The notes: generated from the sequence alone by a model not told the origin. 58,910 nucleotides of DNA from Lactiplantibacillus xiangfangensis (GCF_001438845.1 NZ_JQCL01000103.1:166417-225326), one strand, 5' to 3'; counted from the first letter of the stretch, positions 8,838 through 18,211 are shown. A program made the numbers and translations.

Positions 8838-9695
8838 CTATGCTTTCATAAGTGATAATGCAATCCCACCGATGATCACTAAGATCGACCCGATGACGAC
8901 GTACACCATTTCACGCTTCGTCTTATGCTCACCGAGCAAGAAGATACTCCCGAAGGTTGAAATAACGATTCCCATTTGTGACAGGGAGTACGCGATTGCT
9001 TGACCAATTTGAGCCATTGCCATGAACATGAACAAGTTACCGACACCCCAGACTAATCCAGTCACGATGTTGCGGTAAGTCGCACTTTCTTTCCATGGTT
9101 GTTCTTTGAACGACCAGATCAAGGCGCCAATCAGCATCCCGATTGCTTGTGGCATCACAACGGCTTGTGCGTTGACGTTCCCATAGTGGACTACGATGGT
9201 ATAGCCAGCGTAACCGATAGTGGACAGAATCAATGCCCGGATACCGACACCCCAGTTTTCACTTCTACTGCGGTTAGGGTCACTACGGTCCGTTAACGAT
9301 GTCAGGACAGCTCCGGCGATTAAAACAATCACTGAAATTGAACCGATCCAGTACATGTTCCCCTTCCATTCATTGAAGAGCAACACACCAGCCAAAGCGT
9401 TGGCCACTAATTGCATCCCCGTTGAAATCGGAGTCGTTCGTGAAATCCCAATCGCCTTCATAGACGTAAATTGTTGTCCCTGACCCACGCTCCAGAATAA
9501 CCCAGAAACAATCCCGGTTACCCATACTGCGGTTGTCAAAGTTGGTTGTTCAAAAATCCAAAGGAGCAGACCAAAGACCAAGGCCCCCATCGTCATCCCA
9601 AGGGTCTGTTGCCGTGCAGAACCGCCTAAACGACCACTAATCAGGCCGATACTACCCCACGCAATTGCAGGAATCAGTGCAATTAGAATTCCCAT
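8838..9695 (-). CDS. GRP-family sugar importer, GlcU/RbsU-like
   Basis: A 285-residue membrane protein with ten predicted helices in two five-helix halves. It carries the GRP-family signatures IPAIAWGSIGLISGRLGG at the N-terminus and the ISRTTPISTGMQLV stretch. Members bring glucose or ribose in by proton symport without phosphorylation. The position next to pgi fits glucose entry feeding glycolysis through a kinase, but the sugar is not proven by sequence. GAGGA precedes the ATG. Confidence 0.88.
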   Translation of the reverse strand: MGILIALIPAIAWGSIGLISGRLGGSARQQTLGMTMGALVFGLLLWIFEQPTLTTAVWVTGIVSGLFWSVGQGQQFTSMKAIGISRTTPISTGMQLVANALAGVLLFNEWKGNMYWIGSISVIVLIAGAVLTSLTDRSDPNRSRSENWGVGIRALILSTIGYAGYTIVVHYGNVNAQAVVMPQAIGMLIGALIWSFKEQPWKESATYRNIVTGLVWGVGNLFMFMAMAQIGQAIAYSLSQMGIVISTFGSIFLLGEHKTKREMVYVVIGSILVIIGGIALSLMKA

Positions 9696-9843
9696 TACTA
9701 ATAATCCTCATTTCTATTTTTTCTCTCAATGCCTAACGACAAAAAATAATTCTAACAGTAAAGTAACCGTTTTACCAGTCATAATCAGCATTGCGTGGTT
9801 AAATATAATTATTTTTATATTTTCATGAATTCGCTTACTTATT

Positions 9844-9882
9844 GATAGGGACCGTTTTCAATTAATGAAAACGGTCCCTAAA
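9844..9882. terminator. Strong hairpin, terminator-like
   Basis: A perfect 14-base inverted repeat (AGGGACCGTTTTCA / TGAAAACGGTCCCT) with a 5-base loop, between the sugar importer and the methyltransferase. It lacks a clean T tract on the minus strand, so it may be a transcript 3'-end stabiliser for the methyltransferase gene. Confidence 0.6.
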
Positions 9883-9932
9883 ATTAACGTTAAATTTTTT
9901 TTATTTTGCTTGTTTATTTAAACGAAAACGGC

Positions 9933-11114
9933 CTAGTTATCAAACGTTAGGACTAATACTTTCAAGTAATTACTTGCTAAGTAAGCTTTACGAGTGACAA
10001 AGTCTGCGGGCAAACGGAACGTGTCGCTGACCGTGTAAGTCCGGTCACTATCATCAAACGCAGCGCTGATTGCTTCTTGGAATTTCTTCATTGAGAAGTT
10101 GTTGGCGGTCGTTGCAACGATCATTTGACCATCGCGGCGAACTGCTGGCAACGCATTTTCCAAAAGCGCCGTTAAATCATTGGCAACTTGGAACTTTTGC
10201 TTCTTGACCCGGGCAAAGGTTGGTGCCGTTACGACCACAACGTCGTAGCTCAAACGGTGTTTAGCGGCGTAATCTAAGTAACTGTTCACGTCAATGGCCC
10301 GGATTTCCTGCTTGTCTGGGTCAATGTTGTTGACGGCTAACTGATCAGCTGTTGCGGCGGCACCCTTTTTATTCGTTTCAATCGAAATCGTCTTGGCAGC
10401 GCCAGCAACTGCGGCGGCGGCCGTAATCCCGTTTTCTTGACTAAAGAGGTTTAAGACCGTCTTCCCTTGTAATTCAGCACCAGCCATCCACTGACGAATT
10501 GGCCGCATGTCCAACAACAAGCCGGTCGTTAACTCGTCTTGCAAATGAACGGGGTAAGTCACGTCCCCTTCCGTAACTAATAATGGTTCGGGAGCAGCTT
10601 CACCAGTCACAAGCTGGCTCTTAAGGTTGGCTTCACCCACGTTAAACCGTAACTTTGCGTAAATCCCCTTGAACTGATGATCCGTAGCCGTTTCAAACGC
10701 AGCGTATAACATCTCACGTTGTTGGTAAATCCCCTGGGCATACCAAGTGAAGACGTAATAGTCTTGATAACGGTCAATCGTGACACCGCCAAGACCATCG
10801 CCATCAGCGTTAAATACCCGTTGTGGCAGGTTAGGATCAAAATTAGTCGACCGCCGAACAAGGGCCTGTTTGAATAGCTTCCGGAAATAATCCGTTGTTG
10901 GGGTTTCACTTTCGTCTCGGCTCAGCACCCAGCCAAGTTGGCGTCGGTGCTTGGCAACTAATGCATAACCCATAAATTGCGAGCTCGCCATCAGCGCTAT
11001 GAATGAGCCGTCCGTTAACTTCATACTTGGATCTTTCAAGTCATCTTCTACTAATAACGGGTACCCGTCTTTGACTTTTCGTTGGGAATTACCTGTAATT
11101 TGTACTCTTTGCAT
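9933..11114 (-). CDS. RlmI-like class I rRNA methyltransferase
   Basis: A 393-residue protein with an N-terminal PUA-like RNA-binding domain (about 1-80), an EEHUD-type linker, and a Rossmann S-adenosylmethionine domain (KTVLNLFSQENGITAAAAVAGA near 218-240). This is the layout of the RlmI/RlmK group that methylates cytosines of 23S rRNA. The acidic Cys/Asn catalytic loop appears diverged (VVTAPTFARVKK), so substrate and activity are less certain than the fold. A good AGGAG site precedes the ATG. Confidence 0.8.
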   Translation of the reverse strand: MQRVQITGNSQRKVKDGYPLLVEDDLKDPSMKLTDGSFIALMASSQFMGYALVAKHRRQLGWVLSRDESETPTTDYFRKLFKQALVRRSTNFDPNLPQRVFNADGDGLGGVTIDRYQDYYVFTWYAQGIYQQREMLYAAFETATDHQFKGIYAKLRFNVGEANLKSQLVTGEAAPEPLLVTEGDVTYPVHLQDELTTGLLLDMRPIRQWMAGAELQGKTVLNLFSQENGITAAAAVAGAAKTISIETNKKGAAATADQLAVNNIDPDKQEIRAIDVNSYLDYAAKHRLSYDVVVVTAPTFARVKKQKFQVANDLTALLENALPAVRRDGQMIVATTANNFSMKKFQEAISAAFDDSDRTYTVSDTFRLPADFVTRKAYLASNYLKVLVLTFDN

Positions 11115-11233
11115 TTTTTTCTCCTATTCGTTCTAAAACTTATCTAAAAAAGCGATAAATCGCTGTCTACAGCCACGTTAAGCGTACCATACTTGTCCCG
11201 GTATCGCTACGGAAACCCAGTCAAAACAAGTCA

Positions 11234-11271
11234 CGGGCTACTAACCAGCAACCATCGCCGTTAGTAACCCG
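11234..11271 (-). terminator. Hairpin after the histidine kinase gene
   Basis: CGGGTTACTAAC pairs with GTTAGTAGCCCG on the minus strand, about 90 bases after the kinase stop codon and followed by TGACTTGTTTTG. A moderate terminator candidate. Confidence 0.5.
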
Positions 11272-11362
11272 CTCATTGATTGGCAGGCTAATCCGCGTAC
11301 GGACGCCCCCGCGTGTTAATTTTCACAAATCTTACTTGTCACACTTACAATTGATAATTGGT

Positions 11363-12886
11363 CTAATCCTCGACGATTGGTTTGTCAAATCCACTATCTG
11401 GGAAGGTAATCGTAAAGCAAGTCCCCTCACCGGCGACACTATCGACCTTGATTGTGCCCCCATGTTGTTGAACCAATTGATGTGAGATGGCTAATCCCAA
11501 GCCGGATTCACCGTACTTCGTATTTTTACGTGACGCATCCGCTTTATAGTAGCGTTCCCAAATATTTTTCACTTGTTCGGGAGTCATCCCAATTCCGTGA
11601 TCCTGGACAGCAATTTCAACTGCGTGGTCCGTGCGGTGCGCCGTCACTTCAATCACGTTGTCCTGTGAGAACTGAATGGCGTTTTGCATAATATTAAACA
11701 ACACCTGCACGAACCGGTCGTAATCGGCCCACACCGGTAACTCTTCCGGTACGGTCAGCTTAAACTGGTCCTCAGCCGCAGCGGCCTTCTTATCCAATTG
11801 CTCAACTAAGTTATGCAACACGGTGCTACCGTCAAAGTTCGTTTTATTCAACGCAATTTGTCCGGTGCGAATCTTTTCGTAGTCTAGATTTTCATTGACT
11901 AGTCGAATCAACCGTTTCGTTTCATTTTGCATCAGTTCAATCGAATGGGCCTTATCCTCTTCAGGAATGGCGTCATACGCCAAGCCTTCCAAGATCCCAT
12001 TGATCGTCGTTAACGGTGTCCGCATTTCATGCGCAGCGTCGGCCATAAACTCGCGCCGCCGTTTTTCTTGACGCTTGATTTCTTCATCGGAAGCCCGTAA
12101 AGAACTCACCATGCCGTTGAAATCATCAGCTAGATCATCGATTTCATCCTTATGATTGCTTTCAACGTGAATATTAAAGTCCCCACTAGCAACGGAGTGC
12201 GTGGCATGTCGCAAGCGGTTGATTCGTCGGACCGAATACCGGGCTAAAATATAGCTGAGGAGTAGCGCCGCAACGCCAGAAACGAGCAACGCAATGAACA
12301 AGTTATTTTCAATCTGTTGTTCATTGGCCTGCAAAGTCTGTTCAAACGACCCAATCGAAATGGCCCCAACAAACTTGCGAACACCGTTATTTTTATAAAA
12401 TAACGGGACCAAGACGTCGATGGTCCGTAACGCCGGTGTGTTTACCGGGCGGTCATGGCGCCGTGAGCGGAAAGTTACGTGTGGCGACTGCGTGATGGTT
12501 TTATTTTGCTTGAGCTTTTTCCAATCGCCAACCGAGATGTGCGGATCATAGATTGACCCACCTGGCACGGCAGCATCGCCAATGACCGTACTATTTGGAT
12601 AAACCACCTTTTTGTTCGCGTCATACACAGAAAAGTGAATGTGCTGATCACGCAAGATTACCGTACCATCATTTAGAAATTGCTGATTAAATCCAACGAC
12701 CTGATGCGTCTTGGTATTATACCGAATAGCTTCTTTTTCAATACTTGCGGCGTACTGTTGCAGTTGTTGCCACGAGTTTTGATAGATCATCGTCTTGGTC
12801 GTGCGAATAAACGCAAACCCCAAGACCACGACAACCGTAATAATGACGGCAAAAAAGGACAGCATTTGCTGATAAATCAGTTTCAT
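11363..12886 (-). CDS. Membrane sensor histidine kinase
   Basis: A 507-residue kinase. A first membrane helix (8-28), an extracytoplasmic sensor of about 165 residues and a second helix (about 196-215) are followed by HAMP (216-270), a HisKA domain with phospho-acceptor His286 in DAAHEMRTPL, and an ATPase domain with N box NIMQNAIQFS, DHGIGM and SGLGLAI. All catalytic motifs are present. The ATG overlaps the stop codon of the response regulator gene by one base (TAATG), so the two are translationally coupled. The signal is unknown; the Cache-like sensor suggests an extracellular ligand. Confidence 0.92.
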   Translation of the reverse strand: MKLIYQQMLSFFAVIITVVVVLGFAFIRTTKTMIYQNSWQQLQQYAASIEKEAIRYNTKTHQVVGFNQQFLNDGTVILRDQHIHFSVYDANKKVVYPNSTVIGDAAVPGGSIYDPHISVGDWKKLKQNKTITQSPHVTFRSRRHDRPVNTPALRTIDVLVPLFYKNNGVRKFVGAISIGSFEQTLQANEQQIENNLFIALLVSGVAALLLSYILARYSVRRINRLRHATHSVASGDFNIHVESNHKDEIDDLADDFNGMVSSLRASDEEIKRQEKRRREFMADAAHEMRTPLTTINGILEGLAYDAIPEEDKAHSIELMQNETKRLIRLVNENLDYEKIRTGQIALNKTNFDGSTVLHNLVEQLDKKAAAAEDQFKLTVPEELPVWADYDRFVQVLFNIMQNAIQFSQDNVIEVTAHRTDHAVEIAVQDHGIGMTPEQVKNIWERYYKADASRKNTKYGESGLGLAISHQLVQQHGGTIKVDSVAGEGTCFTITFPDSGFDKPIVED

Positions 12887-13611
12887 TAATCCGTCACTCC
12901 ACTATCATCAAACTTGTAACCGACCCCCCACACGGTCTGGATAATCTGGGGGCCAGCCTTTTCAATCTTTTGACGAAGTTTCTTAATGTGCGCGTCCACC
13001 GTCCGCTCGTCACCGTAGTATTCGTAGTCCCAAACGAGTTGCAGTAATTGTTCCCGTGAGAACACTTGCCGTGGTTTCTGGGCTAACGTCTTCAGTAGAT
13101 CGAACTCCTTTGGCGTTAAGTCTTGAATCTGCTTATCAGCCAAGTAAGCCTCACGCGTCTTCGTATTGAGCTTAAAGTGGTCGGTCTGGACATCAAAATC
13201 ACTGGCCGCATCACTTGGTTGTTCTTCCGGCACCGTCTTGCTGAGGTCAGCCCGGCGGTGAAGTGCTTTGATTCTCGCGATTAACGTAATGGGTGAAAAA
13301 GGCTTCGTGACGTAATCGTCAGCACCCATTTCTAATCCCAGCACTTGGTCACTTTCCGAGTCACGAGCCGTCAACATAATAATTGGTACAGTTGGGGAAA
13401 CTTTGCGAATCTCTGCACTAACTTGCATGCCGTCCTTGCCTGGTAAATTCAGATCAAGGGTGACCATATCCCAGCCAGTCACATCCGTATTGAACATCTC
13501 AACGGCTTCGTTGCCATCGTAGGCGAAGTGCGCATCCCATTTTTCCTTCTTAAAAAACATTGCCATCATTTCTGAAACAGATTTATTATCTTCAATCATT
13601 AATAACTTCAT
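12886..13611 (-). CDS. OmpR-family response regulator
   Basis: The start chosen is the ATG at 13611 (MKLLMIEDN) because GGAGGA lies 9 bases upstream; an ORF reading further upstream adds 29 residues unlike any receiver. The 241-residue protein has a receiver domain with phospho-Asp53 in TLDLNLPGKDG and the KPFSP switch lysine near 103. A winged-helix DNA-binding domain follows, with the typical LTPKEFDLL start and VWGVGYKF end. It is partner of the downstream kinase. No target sites could be assigned. Confidence 0.93.
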   Translation of the reverse strand: MKLLMIEDNKSVSEMMAMFFKKEKWDAHFAYDGNEAVEMFNTDVTGWDMVTLDLNLPGKDGMQVSAEIRKVSPTVPIIMLTARDSESDQVLGLEMGADDYVTKPFSPITLIARIKALHRRADLSKTVPEEQPSDAASDFDVQTDHFKLNTKTREAYLADKQIQDLTPKEFDLLKTLAQKPRQVFSREQLLQLVWDYEYYGDERTVDAHIKKLRQKIEKAGPQIIQTVWGVGYKFDDSGVTD

Positions 13612-13875
13612 TAACTGATTCCTCCAAGTCACTCGCTTATATTGATAAGCACGTTGGACGTCTTCGATAAGTTGCGTCCTGAACCTACTTATTATCATAC
13701 CCCACTTCGGGCTAGTATTCAGGATAAGTATAACAACAAATTACTAACAAACCGTGCTAGATTTGTGAAAGAAATGTGTAAGCTTGGCCTCACTGTCCAG
13801 GCTTTCCAAAATTGATTCACTAATATAGTAGGAACCGGTCTTTCAAGGCGCCTTCAAAAAAATCGTTGATTTCTA

Positions 13876-13913
13876 ATTAAAACACTTCTCAAGCCTAAAT
13901 GCCTGAGAAGTGT
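13876..13913 (-). terminator. Intrinsic terminator of the ACT/PFL operon
   Basis: A 12-base stem (AAACACTTCTCA / TGAGAAGTGTTT) extended by GGCA/GCTT-type pairs, followed on the minus strand by TTTT. It lies 30 bases after the stop codon at 13943. Confidence 0.85.
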
Positions 13914-13942
13914 TTGCTGGTACGGGCGGATATCCAAGCCCA

Positions 13943-15286
13943 TTAATTTTTAAATGAATGAATTGGCGCGGGAATGTGACCCCCACGTTCAATGAAAGCT
14001 GCCGGTTGACTTGTATTCACCCGCATCACCGGTGCGCGACCGAATAGCCCACCAAACACCACTTCATCCCCAACGGCTTTCCCCGTTGCGGGAATGACGC
14101 GAACGGCCGTGGTCTTGTTATTGATCATCCCAATCGCCGCTTCATCGGCGATCATGCCGCTAATACTAGCAGCACTCGTATCACCGGGAACCGCAATCAT
14201 GTCTAATCCAACCGAACACACCGCCGTCATGGCTTCTAACTTTTCAATGTTCAACCGGCCCGCACTGACGGCCCGAATCATCTCTGCGTCTTCTGACACG
14301 GGAATGAAGGCACCGGACAAGCCCCCAACGTGCTCACAGGCCATGACGCCACCCTTTTTGACAGCATCATTTAACAACGCCAACGCAGCGGTCGTTCCTG
14401 GTGCACCGACACTTTCCAATCCAATCTCTTCTAAGATTTCCGCAACCGAATCGCCCTCGTTAGGCGTTGGGGCCAAGGACAGGTCTACGATGCCAAACGG
14501 GACGTGCAGTCGCTGAGCCGCAATTGTTCCGACAAATTGGCCCATGCGTGTCACCTTGAAAGCCGTCTTTTTAATCTGTTCAGAGACCACGTCGATCGAC
14601 GCGCCCCGAACTTGCTCCAATGCCCGCTTGACCACTCCGGGACCACTGATACCGACGTTGATGACCCGGTCCGCTTCACCGACACCGTGAAAGGCCCCCG
14701 CCATAAACGGGTTGTCATCCACCGCGTTAGCAAAAACGACGAGGCTCATACAGTTCACCGGGTCGTCGGCAGCAATTTGCTTAATAATCCGACCCATCTC
14801 ACCGACCGCATCCAGGTTAATACCGGCACGCGTCGAACCCACGTTGACCGAACTGCAAACGCGACTCGTTTCTGCTAACGCTTGCGGAATCGAGGCAATC
14901 AATTTACGGTCGCCACTCTGATAACCTTTTTGAACAAGCGCGGAAAAACCGCCAATCAAATCGACACCCAGTTCACGAGCGGCTTTTTCCATGGTTAACG
15001 CGTAGGCTACGTAGTTATCATCGCCACTCGCCGCGGCAACGAGCGCAATCGGGGTGACGGCGATCCGCTTATTAATGATTGGAATCCCATATTCCGCTTG
15101 AATCTGATCCGCAACCTTCACTAAGTCCTTCGCACTGGTCGTAATCTTGTCATAGATTTTTTGCCGTGCGGTCGCACCATCACTATCGATACAGTCAAAT
15201 AGCGAGATTCCCATCGTAATGGTCCGAATGTCTAAGTTTTCTTCAGCAACCATTTGAATCGTTTCTAAAATTGATTGACTTTCCAT
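13943..15286 (-). CDS. PFL family protein, UPF0210/DUF711
   Basis: A 447-residue cytosolic protein with the UPF0210 signatures: an N-terminal [16 protein letters not shown] stretch, the [16 protein letters not shown] segment and the Gly-rich [17 protein letters not shown] region. It starts 9 bases after the ACT-domain gene, an arrangement conserved in many Firmicutes, which suggests a joint function. The family is called PFL-like because of distant similarity to pyruvate formate-lyase. No glycyl-radical motif is visible and its biochemical role is not established. AGGGGG precedes the ATG. Confidence 0.9.
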   Translation of the reverse strand: MESQSILETIQMVAEENLDIRTITMGISLFDCIDSDGATARQKIYDKITTSAKDLVKVADQIQAEYGIPIINKRIAVTPIALVAAASGDDNYVAYALTMEKAARELGVDLIGGFSALVQKGYQSGDRKLIASIPQALAETSRVCSSVNVGSTRAGINLDAVGEMGRIIKQIAADDPVNCMSLVVFANAVDDNPFMAGAFHGVGEADRVINVGISGPGVVKRALEQVRGASIDVVSEQIKKTAFKVTRMGQFVGTIAAQRLHVPFGIVDLSLAPTPNEGDSVAEILEEIGLESVGAPGTTAALALLNDAVKKGGVMACEHVGGLSGAFIPVSEDAEMIRAVSAGRLNIEKLEAMTAVCSVGLDMIAVPGDTSAASISGMIADEAAIGMINNKTTAVRVIPATGKAVGDEVVFGGLFGRAPVMRVNTSQPAAFIERGGHIPAPIHSFKN

Positions 15287-15295
15287 GCGGACCCC

Positions 15296-15565
15296 CTACA
15301 ATTTTTGAATGGCGTCGAAAACGGCCTGGCGCTGAATTCGGATCGTCAACCCAGTCTCATTTTCCAACCGTCCCAAAGCACCCTGTGCATCAGCGAAGCT
15401 CAGTTGCTGGTCGTCCCATTCGCCAGACAACATCATCGTAAAATTATGGTCCATCAACGTTTGTGACATATCCACAATGTTAATCTTCAGTTCTGCCAAC
15501 TGATTTGCAACTTTAGCAACGATCCCTACTTGGTCCTGTCCCACTACCGTAATAATTGCCTTCAT
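15296..15565 (-). CDS. ACT domain-containing protein, UPF0237
   Basis: An 89-residue protein made of one ACT domain ([20 protein letters not shown] at the start), a small-molecule binding fold related to GcvR. The start at 15565 is preferred over a TTG further upstream that would place the GGAGGG ribosome binding site inside the gene; the ATG at 15568 is a close alternative. It is the first gene of a two-gene operon with the PFL family gene, which it may regulate allosterically. The ligand is unknown. Confidence 0.9.
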   Translation of the reverse strand: MKAIITVVGQDQVGIVAKVANQLAELKINIVDMSQTLMDHNFTMMLSGEWDDQQLSFADAQGALGRLENETGLTIRIQRQAVFDAIQKL

Positions 15566-15710
15566 CATTGGTCCCTCCAAATTCTGCTGTACTGGTCTTG
15601 ATGTCCATATAATAGCATGAGTTTACTGAAAACGCATCCGTTACCCTACCCTAAGCCTTCATGAGAATAATAAGAGATTACTCAGAAACGTAGGGTCACC
15701 CCAGAAACTT

Positions 15711-15719
15711 TGTTATAAT
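15711..15719 (+). promoter_or_regulatory. Extended -10 promoter of the DMT transporter gene
   Basis: TGTTATAAT matches an extended -10 element (TGn plus a perfect TATAAT), about 43 bases before the proposed start. No good -35 is needed for this class and none is obvious. Confidence 0.6.
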
Positions 15720-15761
15720 GAAAAACGCTTGTTAATTTTCAGAAACGAAAGGGTGGCAGTC

Positions 15762-16694
15762 TTGACGCAACAACATCATTTACGGGGCGTTATTCTAGCG
15801 AGTATCGCCTGTATTCTATGGGGAATCTCAGGGGTCGCGGCGAGCACCCTCTTCATCAGCAACCCGCACTTAACGGCCATCTGGCTGACGGAAGTTCGGA
15901 TGATCAGTGCTGGCCTTATTTTGCTTATCTGGGGACAGTTAGCGGGCAAACACCCGTTAGCCATTTGGAAACAACCCCGCACAGCTTGGCAGGTTGTTAG
16001 CTACGGTTTACTGGGACTCATCCCAGTACAATGGTGCTACTTCGAAGCCGTTCGGGTTGGTAATGCCCCGATTGCAACCATTATTCAGTTCTTGGGACCA
16101 TTCATTATTACATTTTACTTTCTATTTTTTAAACACGTTATTCCTAAACGCATTGAAGTCGTCGGCATGGTCATGGCCTTCGTCGGCACGCTACTCATCG
16201 TGACACACGGTCACCTTAATAGCTTGGCCATCTCACCGGTGATTCTGTTTTGGGGTGGTCTGTCAGCAATCGGGGTTGCGACTAATACCTTGATTCCACG
16301 GTCAATCTTGCCAAAATTTGGCGCCCTTTCCGTTACTGGCTGGGGATTACTGGTTGCCGGATTGTTCTTAACGCTATTTCAACCGATGTGGCGCGTTCAT
16401 CTCACCGTCAACGCGTTTCAAATTGCCCTACTCATGGTGATCATCATTTTCGGTACCGTGGTGCCCTTTTTGATGTTTGCCCACAGTTTAAGCTATATTT
16501 TGCCGACAACGGCCAGCCTACTAGATGCCTTTGAACCATTGGCCGCAACGATCTTTTCCGTGCTCTTCCTGAACGTTCAGCTCACGAGCTTCGACTTGAC
16601 TGGTGGGTTGTTAATTATTTTGGCTGTCATGGCGTTATCGTTGAACATGCATAAGATTCTGCTGCGTTTTCATCGCCGTCGCACGGATTCATAA
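15762..16694 (+). CDS. EamA/DMT-family transporter
   Basis: A membrane protein of about 310 residues with ten helices in two EamA repeats, the fold of small-metabolite exporters such as RhtA and RarD. The start is placed at the TTG at 15762 because AAAGGGTGG lies just upstream; a reading from 15729 would swallow that site. Helix boundaries include TGWGLLVAGLFLTLF and the conserved ASLLDAFEPLAATIFSVLFL near the end. Substrate is unknown. It is monocistronic and just precedes ssrA. Confidence 0.85.
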   Translation: MTQQHHLRGVILASIACILWGISGVAASTLFISNPHLTAIWLTEVRMISAGLILLIWGQLAGKHPLAIWKQPRTAWQVVSYGLLGLIPVQWCYFEAVRVGNAPIATIIQFLGPFIITFYFLFFKHVIPKRIEVVGMVMAFVGTLLIVTHGHLNSLAISPVILFWGGLSAIGVATNTLIPRSILPKFGALSVTGWGLLVAGLFLTLFQPMWRVHLTVNAFQIALLMVIIIFGTVVPFLMFAHSLSYILPTTASLLDAFEPLAATIFSVLFLNVQLTSFDLTGGLLIILAVMALSLNMHKILLRFHRRRTDS

Positions 16695-16703
16695 ACATAA
16701 TAG

Positions 16704-16732
16704 TTGGCACGGTATAACAGCTATGCTAAACT
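16704..16732 (+). promoter_or_regulatory. ssrA promoter
   Basis: TTGGCA (16704-16709), a 17-base spacer and TGC-TAAACT (16727-16732) form a plausible sigma-A promoter with an extended -10. The predicted start is a few bases before the mature tmRNA 5' end at 16748. Confidence 0.6.
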
Positions 16733-16747
16733 AGTAGTGTTGAATTT

Positions 16748-17112
16748 GGGGGTGTTCTGGATTCGACAGGTATAGTTTGAGTTCGGATTGCGTTTCGTGC
16801 ATGCATCACGTTAAAATGCCCAGTTTATTATAACTGCAAAAAATAATAACAATTCTTACGCTTTAGCTGCTTAATAGGCGCTTAACGTAGATCCTCCCAG
16901 GATCGTCCATGTCCTGGATCTGGGTCCTAAATTTAGTGGACTTACGCTCAATGCTTCCACCTGGAGCAACGAGAAGAGACTAATCAGGTTAGCTGTTGCT
17001 GAGTGCCCTGACATACGGCGTTTGTAACGGCGAAATTCAAATAGTATGAATATGAGCGTAGATATTCGAAGGGCAATATGCTTGGACGCGAGTTCGACTC
17101 TCGCCACCTCCA
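16748..17112 (+). ncRNA. ssrA: tmRNA (ssrA)
   Basis: The 5' end GGGGGTGTTCTGGATTCGACAGG and 3' end GAGTTCGACTCTCGCCACCTCCA are the hallmark ends of tmRNA. The acceptor stem GGGGGTG pairs with CACCTCC, and CCA is not encoded. The tag reading frame at 16836-16871 gives AKNNNNSYALAA followed by TAA TAG, the lactobacillus-type degradation tag. tmRNA rescues stalled ribosomes together with SmpB. Confidence 0.97.
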
Positions 17113-17143
17113 TAATAGTTAGTCACCAACCAGAACTGGTGCG

Positions 17144-17178
17144 AAGAAATGCCGTGATTGCGGCATTTCTTTTTTTGT
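17144..17178 (+). terminator. Terminator of ssrA
   Basis: GAAATGCCG pairs with CGGCATTTC and is followed by seven or more Ts, about 30 bases after the tmRNA 3' end. Confidence 0.9.
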
Positions 17179-17200
17179 CTTAAAAACTGACCATCCGTGC

Positions 17201-17231
17201 TTGACTGTAACGTTACGGTACACCTTATACT
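17201..17231 (+). promoter_or_regulatory. MerR-type promoter with operator palindrome
   Basis: TTGACT (17201-17206) and TATACT (17226-17231) are separated by 19 bases instead of 17, the hallmark of promoters activated by MerR-family DNA distortion. The spacer starts with the perfect palindrome GTAACGTTAC (17207-17216). It drives the NTF2-like gene starting at 17270. No MerR gene lies in the window. Confidence 0.65.
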
Positions 17232-17269
17232 GAAGCCATCACGTTGTCATCAAGATAAGGAGTATAACA

Positions 17270-17698
17270 ATGAGCAAAGAAAACGACGCACTAACTAAAA
17301 AAATTATTGGCCTAGAAAAAGATGCCTTGAATAAATGGTTCAAAGGAGACACTTCCGGTTACCTTAACATTTGGTCCAAGGAAAACTTTTCTTACTTTGA
17401 CAGTTTTAAAGCGCAACGGATCGATACTTACACACAAATTAAGCAGTTCGTCCTAGCAAATGTTGAGGGCAAATTATTCGCAGATAGCTACGAATTTAAA
17501 GCGCCTCGTGTTCAAGCTAGCGATGACATGGCCGTTTTGACCTACCAACTCTTTGCGGACACGTCCCTAAACGAGATGCGTTACAACTGTATCGAAGTTT
17601 ACCAACGGGAAGACAATGATTGGAAAGTGATTCACTCCACTTGGTCAGTCATTCGCCCCATGGATATGAACTTTGAACCAAACAAAACGCTCGTTTAA
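17270..17698 (+). CDS. NTF2-like (SnoaL/DUF4440-type) protein
   Basis: A 142-residue cytosolic protein with a predicted alpha+beta cone fold: an N-terminal helix ending in WFKGDTSGYLNIWSKENFSYFDSF, central strands and a C-terminal DWKVIHSTWSVIRP strand typical of the DUF4440/SnoaL group. Such proteins bind small hydrophobic ligands or act as enzymes on them; specific function is unknown. It has an AAGGAG site, its own MerR-type promoter and its own terminator, so it is a stand-alone, probably inducible gene. Confidence 0.85.
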   Translation: MSKENDALTKKIIGLEKDALNKWFKGDTSGYLNIWSKENFSYFDSFKAQRIDTYTQIKQFVLANVEGKLFADSYEFKAPRVQASDDMAVLTYQLFADTSLNEMRYNCIEVYQREDNDWKVIHSTWSVIRPMDMNFEPNKTLV

Positions 17699-17727
17699 TC
17701 GATCGTTCAAAATCATCTCGAAAAACA

Positions 17728-17786
17728 AAAAGAATCGCCCAGAAACCAAATTGTACCTTTACTTGGTTTCTGGGCGATTTTCCTTT
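17728..17786. terminator. Bidirectional terminator
   Basis: AATCGCCCAGAAACCA pairs perfectly with TGGTTTCTGGGCGATT between two convergent genes. A and T tracts flank both sides. Confidence 0.9.
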
Positions 17787-17967
17787 ATTGGTGCCCTTTT
17801 TTACTAGCTAAATTTACAACAAGGACGATGACGAAAATGATTCCGCCATTTTCCATACCAATTAAGGAATCCGAAAACTGTGCATTTTGACTGTAAACCG
17901 TGAATAAATAGCCTAAAACACCGGCTAACACGGCACCTGATAAAACGAACTTAAAGTGCCTGTCCAA
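17785..17967 (-). CDS. Small membrane protein, 60 aa, TTG start
   Basis: A 60-residue protein with two predicted membrane helices (about 7-25 and 40-55), a basic N-terminus and a KKGHQ tail. It begins with TTG; a GAGGTGA ribosome binding site 7 to 8 bases upstream supports this choice. It ends inside the shared terminator with the NTF2-like gene. I do not recognise a family. Confidence 0.6.
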   Translation of the reverse strand: MDRHFKFVLSGAVLAGVLGYLFTVYSQNAQFSDSLIGMENGGIIFVIVLVVNLASKKGHQ

Positions 17968-18060
17968 CCGTTGTCACCTCACTAGACAGATTCACAGCAT
18001 CGTTCAAATTTTGTTAAACTTCCAAACGAGCAATTAGAGCGGACACCGGGTAGCATGGGT

Positions 18061-18184
18061 GTTATAGTAACGATGAATATCAGCAATTGGTATTCACTCC
18101 GCAGATTTTCGTACGTTCCCAGCAGTTTTTTTCACCAAACCCGTGTCCCACGCGGCCAAGCCAGTACGCTTGACCGCTTTTTTA
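18061..18184 (+). ncRNA. Candidate small RNA with promoter and terminator
   Basis: TGTTATAGT at 18061-18069 is an extended -10 element. About 85 bases later GCGGcCAAGC pairs with GCTTGaCCGC (18152-18177) followed by seven Ts. Between them there is no reading frame that ends before the terminator. The pattern is that of a short independent transcript of roughly 110 bases. It is also upstream, antisense, of the 17967 gene. Evidence is limited to these signals. Confidence 0.35.
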
Positions 18185-18211
18185 TTTGCAACTATTATCT
18201 CAAATATATAT

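Noticed and set aside
11363-13611. Bacteriocin-type quorum-sensing two-component system
   Set aside because: The kinase has HAMP and HisKA domains and the regulator is OmpR-type, not the HPK10/LytTR pair used in such systems.
16871-17113. An 80-codon minus-strand open frame across the tmRNA
   Set aside because: It lies within ssrA, whose ends, acceptor stem and tag frame are unmistakable, and it has no start signal.
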